A DNA stretch of 64,000 nucleotides from Gaertneriomyces semiglobifer (lineage: Eukaryota; Chytridiomycota; Chytridiomycetes; Spizellomycetales; Spizellomycetaceae), in NCBI GenBank assembly GCA_025558075.1, contig JAHLKF010000004.1:744001-808000 (forward strand), written 5' to 3'. The notes under the pieces are model-generated. The model did no database searches, was not told the origin of the DNA, and saw only the letters and a program-made list of their open reading frames with translations. A program made the translations under genes and the position numbers. This document shows, one piece after another, positions 1-10,406 of the stretch; position 1 is the first letter of the stretch; each line of letters opens with the position of its first letter.

Positions 1-3000
1 GATTGCCCGAACGGATAAGCAGTACCTTGTTCCGACAGATGGCGGGGTATTGCGTGGTCTTATTCAAGACCATGTCGACGCCGGTGTAGATATGTGTTCC
101 AGGGATACGTTTTTCACACGGGAGGAGTATATGCAATTAGTTTATACTTGCTTACGGCCCGAAGGGATGTCTGGAAATGTTATTGGGAATGGCAATATTG
201 AAGAGCAGATTGTTATTGGTGACAATGGGAAAGTCGTGACCATCGCACCAGCAATGTACAGACCACGACCCCGGTGGACTGGAAAGCAGGTCATCACAAC
301 GGTTCTACTCAACTTGACTGCCAGCCATGAGCCGCTCAACCTCAAATCGAAAGCAAAGATTCCTGCAAAGGCCTGGGGTCCCACGGCCCCGGAGGAGCAA
401 AACGTTCTGTTCATGGACGGTCATTTGCTGACTGGAATCCTTGACAAATCCCAATTTGGTGCTAGCGCGAACGGTCTCGTCCACGCCGTTTATGAAGTTT
501 ACGGTCCGGCGTACGCGGGTAAACTTCTGTCCATCCTTGGACGGCTTTTTACCTCTTACCTGCAAATGGTGGGATTTTCCTGTCGCATGGATGATTTGCG
601 GTTGACACACGAAGGCGATTCCCTGAGAAAGGAATTGATACGGAACTCCCAGAAGATGGGTCGCGAGGCCGTTATGGAGTACGTGGGCTTGGTGGACAAA
701 ACAGGCAAGCCTGTATACAAGGGCAAGCAGGTTGAAGCGGTTTTAAAGCAGAAGTTGGAGGGTGTCCTGCGAGTCGATGAAAAAATGGCCGGATTAGATT
801 CGGCGATGAAAGCAAGGACCAACAAAGTCACCTCCAATATCATCTCTAGCACGGTGCCAGACAAGTTACTGAAGCCGTTCCCCCGCAACAATATGCAAGT
901 CATGACGGTCTCCGGAGCCAAAGGGTCGAACGTGAACGTATCCCAAATTTCCTGCCTTCTTGGGCAGCAGGAGTTGGAAGGTCGGCGCGTACCGACAATG
1001 ATATCTGGAAAGACACTCCCCAGTTTCCAAGCTTTTGACACTTCAGCTAGGGCTGGTGGTTACATTACCGGTCGATTCTTGACGGGGATCCGTCCACAAG
1101 AGTACTTCTTTCACGTAAGTCAGCTGATGGATCATTGGTCGCAGATCAAATGAAAACTCATCCGTCATTTTGTAGGCTATGGCTGGTCGGGAAGGTCTGA
1201 TTGATACCGCCGTCAAGACATCGCGTTCCGGTTACCTTCAGCGCTGTTTAATCAAGCCCCTGGAAGGTCTGAAAGTTAACTATGACCATACGGTCCGGGA
1301 TTCCGACGGGAGTGTCATTCAATTCCATTATGGAGAAGATTCATTAGACGTGACAAAGCAGAAAACACTAACCAAGTTCGACTTCTGTGCTATTAACTAC
1401 AAGGCCTTGGTTAAAAGATATGACCCGAAGAGGCTAGCATCAGCCGACATTGACACAGAGAGCGTCGAGAAGCTACGAAAGCGAGCACGGAAGAAGGATA
1501 TCCCGTTAAAGGATCCTGTTCTGGACACCCACAGCCCATCTCGCGTGCTTGGTGCGGTTAGTGAGAAGTTCGCAGACAAACTTCAAGCATACGTAGAGTC
1601 GAACCAGGACGGCCTATTGAAGGCGAAGAAAAGTTCTGGCAAGAAGCACCCTTGGAGCGGAGAGCCCATTTCACAAGATCGTTTTAAGCTTTTGATGAAC
1701 CTGAAGTATATGAACTCCTTGGTTGAGCCGGGTGAAGCTGTTGGATTACTTGCAGCCCAATCGATCGGAGAACCATCAACACAGATGACTCTGAACACTT
1801 TTCACTTTGCAGGTTTTGGAGCGAAAAACGTCACGTTGGGTATCCCACGTTTGCGAGAAATCATTATGACTGCATCCGATAAGATTAAAACACCAATGAT
1901 GAGGCTACCTCTGCTGGAGAAGGCGAAGAGTCAAGGAGATGTGCTTTGCAAGCAGATTAGCCGATTGGTACTGGCACAAGTAATGGAAGGCATTACCGTT
2001 CGCGAGCAGTTGAGTTCAAAAGGTGAAGACCTTATGCGGAAGAAGATCTTAACCATGCGGTTGCAATTCTGGCCCCGAACGGCATACGAAGTGGAGCACG
2101 GGTTGACACCAGAGGATTTGGAACGGGTCATTGAGAAACGATTTGTCCCTGCATTGGAGCGAGCCATTGTTAGAGACCTCAAGGCGAGAGTACGTAAGGG
2201 TGACGATGCCGATGACGAAGAAATCGGCGTTGGACTAGGTCAATTCGATGGTGCCTCAACCAAGAAAGCAGGATCGGGTGAAAATGCAGAGCAGGGTAAC
2301 AAAGATGCTGCGGGATTAGACGATGAAGAGGATGCCGGATCTGATGTTGAAGGCGAAGATGGTGATGCCACCAACGCAAAGTCTGCTAAGAACCGCCAGC
2401 AGCACGCAACATACGATGCGCCTGACGAGGACGATGAGGAGATCATTCATCAAGTCGACAAAGAGATGGGCGATGCCGATGAAGACGAAGAAGAGAGCAA
2501 GGAAGAAGAGAAAACTCGTGAACAACGCATTGCCGGGGGCAGTAAGTTCGTCGTCGGGTACAAATTCGACGAAAAGAATGCCAGATGGTGTGAGATCAGG
2601 ATGCATTTCCCTGCTGATTCCAAAAAACTTCTCATGGTTGCTCTTGCGGAGCAAGTTTGCCAAACCGTGATTATCCACGAAGTGAAGCGCATAAGTCGCT
2701 GTTACCCACTACCGAATGAGTCGACCAATGATACATCTGTCAATCTCGGCACAGATGGTGTCAATCTTCGTGGCATGTGGGATTTCATTGAACAAATTGA
2801 TGTGTCCAAGATATATACTAACGACATCGCTGCTGTACTACGAACATATGGTGTGGAGGCGGCACGAGCGGCTATCATGCAAGAAGTCGCTGGCGTTTTC
2901 GCAGTGTACGGAATTAACGTTGACCCCCGACATTTGAGTTTGATTGCCGATCACATGACGTTCGAGGGAGCATATCGACCTTTCAACCGTATGGGCATGA

Positions 3001-3292
3001 ACAGTAATCCAAGTCCATTCGCGCAAATGTCATTCGAGACGACGACGCAGTTTTTGACAACAGCAACATTGTAAGTTTACGTAACCTGCTAATGTTTACC
3101 GAAAGTGTGACTAAGCGGCGTTCTTTCATTAGGTCTGGGGACTTTGATCCGCTAGAAAACCCATCGGCCCGCTTGGTACTCGGCAAGGTCGTGAAAGGTG
3201 GAACTGGAGCATTCGAGGTACATCAGCCTCTCTCTCACTCAATCACGAAACCGAATGAGCGAATATTACGAGAAGCGGTTGTTGAAGCATAA
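1..3292 (+). CDS. RPA190: RNA polymerase I largest subunit, 3' part (partial)
   Basis: This is the C-terminal 1055 residues of the Pol I catalytic subunit, which transcribes rRNA genes in the nucleolus. Exons are <1-1114, 1176-3070 and 3133-3292, with introns of 61 and 62 bp. Joining the first two restores the conserved [20 protein letters not shown] block. The trigger-loop region [20 protein letters not shown] is at about 1750-1810. A long Asp/Glu-rich insertion at about 2200-2520 lies between the jaw and the C-terminal cleft part, as is usual for Pol I rather than Pol II or III. Codon one of the window is at base 2; the N-terminal part lies upstream. The gene converges on RQC2 with about 280 bp between stop codons. 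Family assignment is firm; exon ends rest on splice signals and phase. Confidence 0.96.
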
Positions 3293-3571
3293 GTAGGAGA
3301 ATAGCTCATTTCGTAAATTTATTTAAGTTCACTTTAGTGAATCGTTTGTTTTGAATGAATTCATCTTTTGGAGATTTCCGGTAGCCGGCAATTACTCGCC
3401 ATTTGACTACACCATCATTGATACGATGCTATGGAAATAAAATTTTTACTTGACAACAGCGGTTATATGATGAATTGTGAATGGAACAGACGTCGCTATT
3501 TAAATGCGAGTTCCCGGCGCTCCAGAAATCTTGCGATTATGTACAGTGCTTCAGAATATTACTACTTTCTA

Positions 3572-6500
3572 CTACTTGCGTTTTCCACCCTTGCTTCCCT
3601 TCTTTGCTTCTGCTCCAGCCACTTTGCTCTTGCCGAGGACAGCATTGATCATTTCGGTATCAGGGATACCCTTGATCAATTCGCGCTGTCGCATGATGGC
3701 GTCTATCTCATTTTTAGTCTCTTCAGATACCGCAGCGTTTTTTTCATCTTTTGTGTCTCGCTCCCTCCCTCGGCTAACGGACTCTCGCTCAGCGGAATGT
3801 GATTCAGCCACCCAAGCATTCAAGACCTCTTTTGCAATTTTGCCGCGCTTTCCAGACCCTGGTGTCAACTTAACCTTGTACTTGTATCGTCGGAGGGCGT
3901 CCCACGGTGCACACATTGGTAATGCGAAATGCAATATATCGTGCGGATGAGGTTCTCCAGTTAACGTGTCCAGAAATGATGTGTCCAAGTCGGATGGGAG
4001 AATGGTAATGTTCTCTTCTTGCAACATGGCGCTGATTTCCCGCTTCTCCTCCTTAGACTGTTTTGCACCCTTCTGGTGATCTTTCTCATCATTGTGTGCG
4101 GATACGGCGGCTTCCTGTTCTGCAACAAGTTCTGCCTTGTCCGCCTCCTGAATTTTCTTCCCTCCTAGCAAACTCAGAATGCCCTCTCTGTCCTCTTCAT
4201 CCCAGTCACGGTACTTGTTATTCATCTTCTTTAACTTGCCTTTTTTGCCGCGTACTTGTGGCTGCTGCTTTTGTGGTACGCCAGGCGGATTCTGACCGTC
4301 CGTCTTGCTCTTCGTTTTCTTTCCAGAATTCCCTGAACCGGGACGGCTTGCGGCCGGAGATGTGCTATCCACGCTTTCCGTATCGTTATTACCAGCACGC
4401 GCCTTTCTTAAATCTCTGCGCTCTTTGGCACTGCGATGTTTCCGCTCACGTTGTTGAGGCGCAGGACTTTCTGGTAAGTCTTCGTCTTCCTCGGCAGCGT
4501 TAAGCTCAACAAGCCCATATCTGTCTTCGTCGACCTTATCGTCTGCTCGCTCAGCAACAACGGGTGGTCCAACCAGACCTTCTTTAAATTGTTCCTTGCG
4601 GGAATCTTGCGTACTGTGATCAACCGTAGGTGGCTCACTTGACGCCACGTCACCAGCGCCGGCCAGGTTATTGGTATCTAACTCTTCACTACCTTGCGGG
4701 TCAGAGATATCGGGAGTCTCCAATTCATCGCTTCGTTCATCTGTCTGATTTACGTCTGCGACACCTGTTTGCAGGGAATGCCCTTCCCCTCTCGCCCATG
4801 GCCGCCTTTCCCACCAGTGCCTGGCAATCGCATCGTCGTCAACCTTGAATATAACACCAATGCCAAGCTGGAGTTGTACCGGCGGCAACCAGTTCTTCTT
4901 TCCCCTCACCATAAAGCTTCCTGTGGTAAGGTACTCGCCGGTCGGGGCAGTTTTCGATACCTGATCGGCGTGAACCCAGTATGCTGATGTAACAACCTTC
5001 GCTTCCCAAGCGCGAGAGTTGCACACGGACAGGTACGCGGCTTGATGCAGGGTAGTGGGCGGGGGAACCTCTGGTGCGCCGGATGAAGCAGGAAGGTTCT
5101 TCACTATCACCGAGGGAGCGCCGTGAAGGTCTGCATGAACATATACGTCCCCCTTGTTCAAATATCTCCGTACCAACATCTCGTTCTGAGCTGCATCCCG
5201 TCCACCGACAATCAAGTAGTTTTCACTACTGATAAACCACAAAAAACGCTCGAACCAAAACGGTTTACGGATCTTCTGGATAGACGGTACTTCCTTTTGT
5301 GTTGAAGCAAGCTCTTTTGCAATTTTTTGTTCCGCGGTTTTTAATGCCTTGTGTACAGCAAGTTCAGTCTTGGACTGATTCGTCCGGGCAGTTTTGACGT
5401 TTCCATAATACCGACTCGCGTTGGCATGGGCGGAACTATAGATGTCAATATCGGCTAGAACCACATTCGACCTCTTTTGACTGTCACCTCTCATCTTTTG
5501 CTTCTGCTTAGAAGTCAACATTTCGTCGTCGCTCTCCGCCTCCGATTCAGTTTCGTCAGCCTCGTCATCGCTGCTTTCATCCTCGACAGTCGGATCCGGC
5601 AGAATAATGCCAACCATCCCAACGTCTAATTTGAGTTTACCAACTATTCTAGCTACCGGGTTACCACGCTTCTTTTCTTCGTTAATGATTTCCTCAAGTT
5701 CCTTCCAATCCATTCCACTGGCGATGAACGCGCGGAGCGTCCCAATAAGACTATCGACCGTCTCCAAACTGAGTTCAATGGCACTCGCAACTCTGGCGCT
5801 CTCTTCTTGTTGAGCCTCAAGTCCGCGAACTTGATTCAGATGTGAGGCTTTCACAGACTCTAACTTTTTGTGTGCGGCTATTTCTGCGTGCCTGGCTTTT
5901 AAAGCAAGCTTTTGTGACTCATGCTTGGAGAAAAACTCGTCAACGGCTTTATCAAATGAGCCGTATTCTTGTGTCAAACTAGTTTTGAACTGGTTGAACA
6001 ACACGGGATGGAACTCTGCGTACGAGACGAAATCCATTTCAGAATCATCCGCCTTCGCATGGGCCGCCACACCATTTGCATCCAAATTTTCTAACACAAT
6101 CCAACCTTTCTGTGGTTCATTCCGACATGACAGAATAAGAGCATCGCCCATGCGAAACGCTTGCACCAATGCCTCCACTGCTGCTGAATCTTCTGCGAGA
6201 TCCGTCTCATCAGGGTTAATGTTAGGATCCACTCCGGATGCCAACAAGCAGTGTTCTACTAGTGCTGGTCCGTAATCCTTCCCAAGCCTTTCTCTGAGCA
6301 CTCTTCGTAATGTCGCAGCTTTGGCCTTCTTTTTGTCCTTCCCAGTCTTGGCCTTTTGGTTACCATGTTGCTTCTTCGCAAAGGTTTTTTTCACTTTCTT
6401 GCTCAATGCGTCATCCGGCAGCTCCGTTTCTTCAAGGTCACCGGTTGCAGGCTCACAATCGCTGTCCTTCCCTTGGAGCACTTTTCTCATTTTGTCCACA

Positions 6501-7042
6501 GACATTTCTTCTGAGGCATTTGCCGTGGTCACATTGTATATACTTCCGACTACCCAGCCTCCTTCCTCAACTCGTCGTAACACGCTCAATATCTTCAACT
6601 CAGCATCACATAGAACAATGTTTCCCTTATCATACATCTCAATGAAAAGATGATAGGTATTCTCTCCTTCTCCAAAACGAAAATCAACCACGCGATCTGT
6701 CCCTAATTGGTCGAGACCGGTAAGCCGGCGGGTTCGTAAATGCTTGCGAAGTTTCATTGCAAACGGCGATGGTGTGTGTGATTTGTCTCTGACAAAAGCC
6801 GTTGTGTGAACACGGATGCCGGACTCCACCAGAACCAGTTCTTTTTGTTCTGCTCGCGAGAACTTCAATAGATATGTGCGAGGGTTGATATCGTAAACTG
6901 AAAAGAGAGGGATGTTAGCTGCCAACCTAGTTACCGGGGTCAACGCCAAATGCTTACCATTTTGTAACCTTAATCCTACGAGCTTCCCTTTGAGGTCGGC
7001 CACTTCGGCCGACACATCCATGGCAGAAAAGCGCTGTTTCAT
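3572..7042 (-). CDS. RQC2: Ribosome quality control factor Rqc2/NEMF (NFACT family)
   Basis: Rqc2/NEMF binds peptidyl-tRNA on stalled 60S subunits, recruits the Ltn1 ligase and directs C-terminal tailing of the stalled chain. The model is two exons, 7042-6958 and 6897-3572, giving 1136 aa. The 60-bp intron (GTAAGC...TTTCAG) has no stop and keeps frame, but removing it restores LRLQNVYDINPRTYLLKF, the conserved NFACT-N start. The NFACT-N domain occupies the first third. Coiled coil follows, then NFACT-R at about residues 560-690 with the DLHGA motif. Acidic and Lys-rich linkers lead to an NFACT-C domain near residues 990-1060 and a basic tail. Length matches the family (about 1000-1100 aa). 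The start codon precedes MKQRFSAMDV, typical of NEMF. Confidence 0.95.
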   Translation of the reverse strand: MKQRFSAMDVSAEVADLKGKLVGLRLQNGKHLALTPVTRLAANIPLFSVYDINPRTYLLKFSRAEQKELVLVESGIRVHTTAFVRDKSHTPSPFAMKLRKHLRTRRLTGLDQLGTDRVVDFRFGEGENTYHLFIEMYDKGNIVLCDAELKILSVLRRVEEGGWVVGSIYNVTTANASEEMSVDKMRKVLQGKDSDCEPATGDLEETELPDDALSKKVKKTFAKKQHGNQKAKTGKDKKKAKAATLRRVLRERLGKDYGPALVEHCLLASGVDPNINPDETDLAEDSAAVEALVQAFRMGDALILSCRNEPQKGWIVLENLDANGVAAHAKADDSEMDFVSYAEFHPVLFNQFKTSLTQEYGSFDKAVDEFFSKHESQKLALKARHAEIAAHKKLESVKASHLNQVRGLEAQQEESARVASAIELSLETVDSLIGTLRAFIASGMDWKELEEIINEEKKRGNPVARIVGKLKLDVGMVGIILPDPTVEDESSDDEADETESEAESDDEMLTSKQKQKMRGDSQKRSNVVLADIDIYSSAHANASRYYGNVKTARTNQSKTELAVHKALKTAEQKIAKELASTQKEVPSIQKIRKPFWFERFLWFISSENYLIVGGRDAAQNEMLVRRYLNKGDVYVHADLHGAPSVIVKNLPASSGAPEVPPPTTLHQAAYLSVCNSRAWEAKVVTSAYWVHADQVSKTAPTGEYLTTGSFMVRGKKNWLPPVQLQLGIGVIFKVDDDAIARHWWERRPWARGEGHSLQTGVADVNQTDERSDELETPDISDPQGSEELDTNNLAGAGDVASSEPPTVDHSTQDSRKEQFKEGLVGPPVVAERADDKVDEDRYGLVELNAAEEDEDLPESPAPQQRERKHRSAKERRDLRKARAGNNDTESVDSTSPAASRPGSGNSGKKTKSKTDGQNPPGVPQKQQPQVRGKKGKLKKMNNKYRDWDEEDREGILSLLGGKKIQEADKAELVAEQEAAVSAHNDEKDHQKGAKQSKEEKREISAMLQEENITILPSDLDTSFLDTLTGEPHPHDILHFALPMCAPWDALRRYKYKVKLTPGSGKRGKIAKEVLNAWVAESHSAERESVSRGRERDTKDEKNAAVSEETKNEIDAIMRQRELIKGIPDTEMINAVLGKSKVAGAEAKKGSKGGKRK

Positions 7043-7230
7043 GGCGGTCCTCTAACTTGGTGGTATATCGCTTTTGCGCAATCTATTCTAAGTGCAAGTG
7101 GAAACGAACTCGATGAAAATCGGCCATTTTTCCCAAGGCGATGACAAACTTGAGCAACTTGACCTCAACGCGCCGTGGCGTTCGGTCGTTTAAAGAGATA
7201 ACTATCTCAAGGAAACCGTAAGGCAGAAGT

Positions 7231-8016
7231 ATGTGGATGCAGTCGACCCGTTTGGCTGTGCGTCGTACGGCTGCTCTGGCCGCCCAACTAAACTGTGGGG
7301 CCGGAAGCCTGGGATCACGCCTTGGCTCTTCAGGTCCGGCGACGGCGACAGATCTGTCGGCCGTTGCACACCAGCAACAGCAGCTCAATGAGAAACACGA
7401 GGACTATTACAAGTTTTGGATTGAGGTTAGTATGAGTGATTTGGACGCAATAAATGGAACGGAAGCTGATGGTTGAGATTCGCAGATGCCAACTAGGTAA
7501 GAGAACTCTTTTATGACGGCTCAGGACGAATGTGTCCCATCAATTGCCCTCCAATGAAACAGATGGACGGATAATGATCAGTACGGCCACATCAACAATG
7601 CTGTATATTACCACTACTTTGACAGTGTTGTCAACCGATATTTGATTGAGCACTGCAAACTGGACCCTTCCGCGATTCGCATCAACGGTGGTGCTCCATC
7701 GAATACAGACAACAATTCATCACGATCTACCAGAATCTTCTACGTCGTTTCCTCTAACGCCAAATATCACGCTGCCGCATCCTATCCGGATGTGCTTCGC
7801 TTGGGGATGAGTATCGCAAAGTTAGGACGGAGTTCGGTCACCTATCGAATTGGGGTTTTTGCACCGCTTAAAAACGGCCATGATACGGTTCGATGGAGGT
7901 GCGCCGTGACCGGGGAGTTCGTGCATGTCTGCGTGGACGCCATGACGGGCCGACCTTTGCAGATAGCTGATGACATGAGATCTGCACTCGAGCGTGTCGT
8001 CAGTCCAGATAATTAG
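7231..8016 (+). CDS. Hotdog-fold acyl-CoA thioesterase, probably mitochondrial
   Basis: Three exons (7231-7425, 7486-7496, 7563-8016) give 219 aa. The middle exon is only 11 nt; it is needed to join KFWIE to MPTR-WTDNDQYGHINNAVYY, the signature of the 4-hydroxybenzoyl-CoA/YbgC-type thioesterases. The Asp in DNDQYGHINN is the usual catalytic position. These enzymes hydrolyse acyl-CoA thioesters; the substrate cannot be told from sequence. The first 35 residues are rich in Arg, Ala and Ser with few acids (RLAVRRTAALAAQ), resembling a mitochondrial targeting peptide. The gene runs divergently from RQC2 (about 190 bp apart) and converges with the next gene. Confidence 0.85.
7486..7496 (+). other. 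11-nt internal microexon of the thioesterase gene
   Basis: The bases ATGCCAACTAG are flanked by CGCAG upstream and GTAAGA downstream. Including them joins phase 0 to phase 2 and completes the conserved Arg-Trp pair before TDNDQYGH. Skipping them would shift the frame. Confidence 0.8.
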
Positions 8017-8077
8017 ACAGAAGCTTTCATAACTATGGGTATATAGCGTCCTATTATAGGCGATAGATTGATGTTTC

Positions 8078-8674
8078 CTACGTAGCATCAGCGACAGTGG
8101 CGGAGACATTGTTTGAGGTAGTCGACTGTTTCTCTTTCGCGAAGAAAGCATCTGCCGTCGGATGGTAATCCTTCAGCAGCATCCGAGTGGCCTTGTAAAG
8201 CTCACTCTTTTTGTCTTCTACGTCCACGAAGCATTGCAAACACTGTTTCGCAGCAAACCTGCTAGCGAAGTATGTGCCCGCAAATACTCCACCAGTAATA
8301 GCAACGAGCCCCCATACAGAAATCCAAAGGGGTTGAACAGGGCGTCCGCTACCAGCTAGTCGTTGGCTGATTGTTAGTCGTGGTTTTGGGGCGTTGGCCA
8401 ATGGGGCGACAGGCACCGATTTGGGCGCCCCATTCTTCTGTAATACGTCTTGAACTGCCGCGGCTTGGCCTTTCGGCGACACACCGCCCAGCAATGCCCT
8501 AAAATCTAATGTGTAGACGGCAATGCTGCCCCAGATCAAAAAGTTTAGGACTCCGTATGTCACGGGTGAACGTTCATAGCGAGCTTTGCACTCTTCCTCC
8601 TGTGGGCTCAACTTGTAATTCGTCGTCGAGATGAAAGCGCCCAGATGATCCAAGATAGACTTTTCGATGAACAT
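8078..8674 (-). CDS. Two-TM membrane protein of unknown function
   Basis: A 198-aa single-exon protein starting at ATG 8674. Hydrophobic segments lie at about residues 37-57 (TYGVLNFLIWGSIAVYT) and 114-137 (LWISVWGLVAITGGVFAGTY). They are separated by a Pro/Ala-rich loop and followed by KQCLQCFVDVEDKK. The first half has a Glu/Cys-rich stretch before TM1 (SPQEEECKAR). This layout is loosely like OCIA-domain mitochondrial proteins, but the similarity is too weak to name it. It lies between the thioesterase (convergent, 61 bp) and BRX1 (same strand). Confidence 0.65.
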   Translation of the reverse strand: MFIEKSILDHLGAFISTTNYKLSPQEEECKARYERSPVTYGVLNFLIWGSIAVYTLDFRALLGGVSPKGQAAAVQDVLQKNGAPKSVPVAPLANAPKPRLTISQRLAGSGRPVQPLWISVWGLVAITGGVFAGTYFASRFAAKQCLQCFVDVEDKKSELYKATRMLLKDYHPTADAFFAKEKQSTTSNNVSATVADAT

Positions 8675-8903
8675 GCTGCATATGCACTCTACAGCCGCTG
8701 GCTGGCGTTATATATGACAAGCAACGACGAATGCTCCCACTGCAACCTGTTCAAAGTCAAAAGGCGATCTCTTCAAAAAATCCCTCCGAAAGTGTTCTAT
8801 GCACCTATCGATAAGCAAAAGGTTGACATTGCGTTGAAGTTAACAGATGTACCGCACATTGACAAAAGTTATTGGTTGTATTAAATTATGCGACAAGAGC
8901 GTA

Positions 8904-10132
8904 TTACTGGAAAACATCCGCCAATGGATCCGCAGGCAACCTGGTTTCTTTTTTCTTCTCGATTCTTTTCTGAGCGTTCTGCATTCTCCTCCTGTATTCC
9001 TGGCTCATCTCTATCTTCCGTTGTCTCCTGACCTCATTTGGACTCACAAACTCCGAGTTTGCGAATAATGTACTTCCACCAAAGCTTCCATCAAAAATCC
9101 TCATAATGGACAGTACAAAGCGCGGGCCAATTTCGACGAGTGAAATGTCCTTTTCCTTTTGCCCCTTCTCAAGCGGCTTTTCCACAATCTGATAGTTCCG
9201 GAACCATACTTTGTTATCGGCGATGGAGAAAGAAAGGATATGATCTACGAAGGGTTTTATTTTGCGAGCTGTGGGCGGCGTTCCAAATGCCTACGGATGA
9301 GAATATTGGTTAGGCACGCGGCAGTAAAGATAACCCGCTGTAAAAAAAAGGCAGCCAGTACCTGAGTGAACATTTCCTTTAATAGTTGATAATGGGGTTG
9401 TTCGTCAAAGTTCTGGTCAAAGCTGAGAATCGGGCGGGATCCCTTCAAGCAGTTTCCTGTCATCCTCAGCTCATCCATAGTGTGTACATTATGCACGTGG
9501 AACTTGACACTGGGTCCGTTGGGAGTTTTTGCCATCCACATGTAAAGATCGGTGTGTTTCCGGACCTCGAAGTATACGCAGTTATTGCAGTTGCTCAACT
9601 CCGCAAGCTCATTGAGGACAGTAAGATTGTGCTTTGAATCGAGTTTGGCATCTTTTTTAGAGTGCGGCATGAGCGCTCCAAGGTCATTCAATAAATGCCG
9701 GTAGCGGTGTGTGATTCCTCGCGAGCTGAGCAGTAAAACTCTCTGCTTATTCTTCCGGGGGCCTGTTTGTTGCTGAGAGGCAACTTGCTGGGCATCATCC
9801 TCTTCTTCCACCAATTCGGTATCACTGCCGCCTTCCAATTCGTCGACCTCTTCGTCATCCTCTTGGTCATCCTCTTCCTCCTCGTCCTCATCATCATCTT
9901 CAGCAGCCATTGCTCTCAACAACAATTCTTTCCGGCCCATGTTCTTCAATGTCATTGCCGCCTCACGGTCAGACCCATCTTCACTGCCATCGTCCGAGTC
10001 GTCAAAGGAGACGTCCGACTCATCCTCTACATCTTCACCAGCATTTCCGTGGTCGACCGACACAATCTCGGCCTTTTTGCGAGGGCCGTCCTGCGCCTCA
10101 TCTTCTCTCTGTCGCTTGCTAAACCGAGCCAT
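8904..10132 (-). CDS. BRX1: 60S ribosome biogenesis factor Brx1 (Brix domain)
   Basis: Brx1 is a nucleolar Brix-domain protein needed for early 60S pre-rRNA processing. Two exons, 10132-9362 and 9290-8904, give 385 aa; the 71-bp intron is GTACTG...CGTAG. The N-terminal 110 residues are very acidic (runs of D/E at about 9690-10060). The Brix domain begins at KQRVLLLSSRGITHRYRHLL and includes MPHSKKDAKLD, CNNCVYFEVRKHTDLYMWM and FDQNFD. The second exon continues with AFGTPPTARKIKPFVDHI and ends in a basic tail. The gene is divergently paired with PEX14. Confidence 0.94.
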
Positions 10133-10336
10133 CTCCTTCTGTTGCTACTATTGCTATAGCTGTTGCTGTCGTTCTGGGTCCACGTATAGTGTTATTTCAT
10201 GTCGCTGCCTGTTTCGCGGAACGCCTGTTGCCAAAAAGAATAAACCGACTGTGCCACACAAGTGACTTAAATTCACTCGGTCTCACTTGCGACTAGGAAC
10301 TCGACCAAAGCCAGTGCATTTCTCAGAAACCAGCAA

Positions 10337-10370
10337 CCGAACGAACGAGCGAACGAGCGAACGAGCGAAC
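10337..10370 (+). repeat. Short tandem repeat in the PEX14 5' leader
   Basis: About four imperfect 8-bp units of the type GAACGAGC lie 40-70 bp upstream of the PEX14 start codon. They could be untranslated leader or a promoter element; no known site is recognised. Confidence 0.7.
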
Positions 10371-10406
10371 CCAAGCCGGCAGAGAACAGAGGGAGCTACT
10401 GCCCAA

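Noticed and set aside
556..1041. Minus-strand open frame of 161 codons in the Pol I gene
   Set aside because: Lies fully inside the conserved Pol I exon; no family resemblance.
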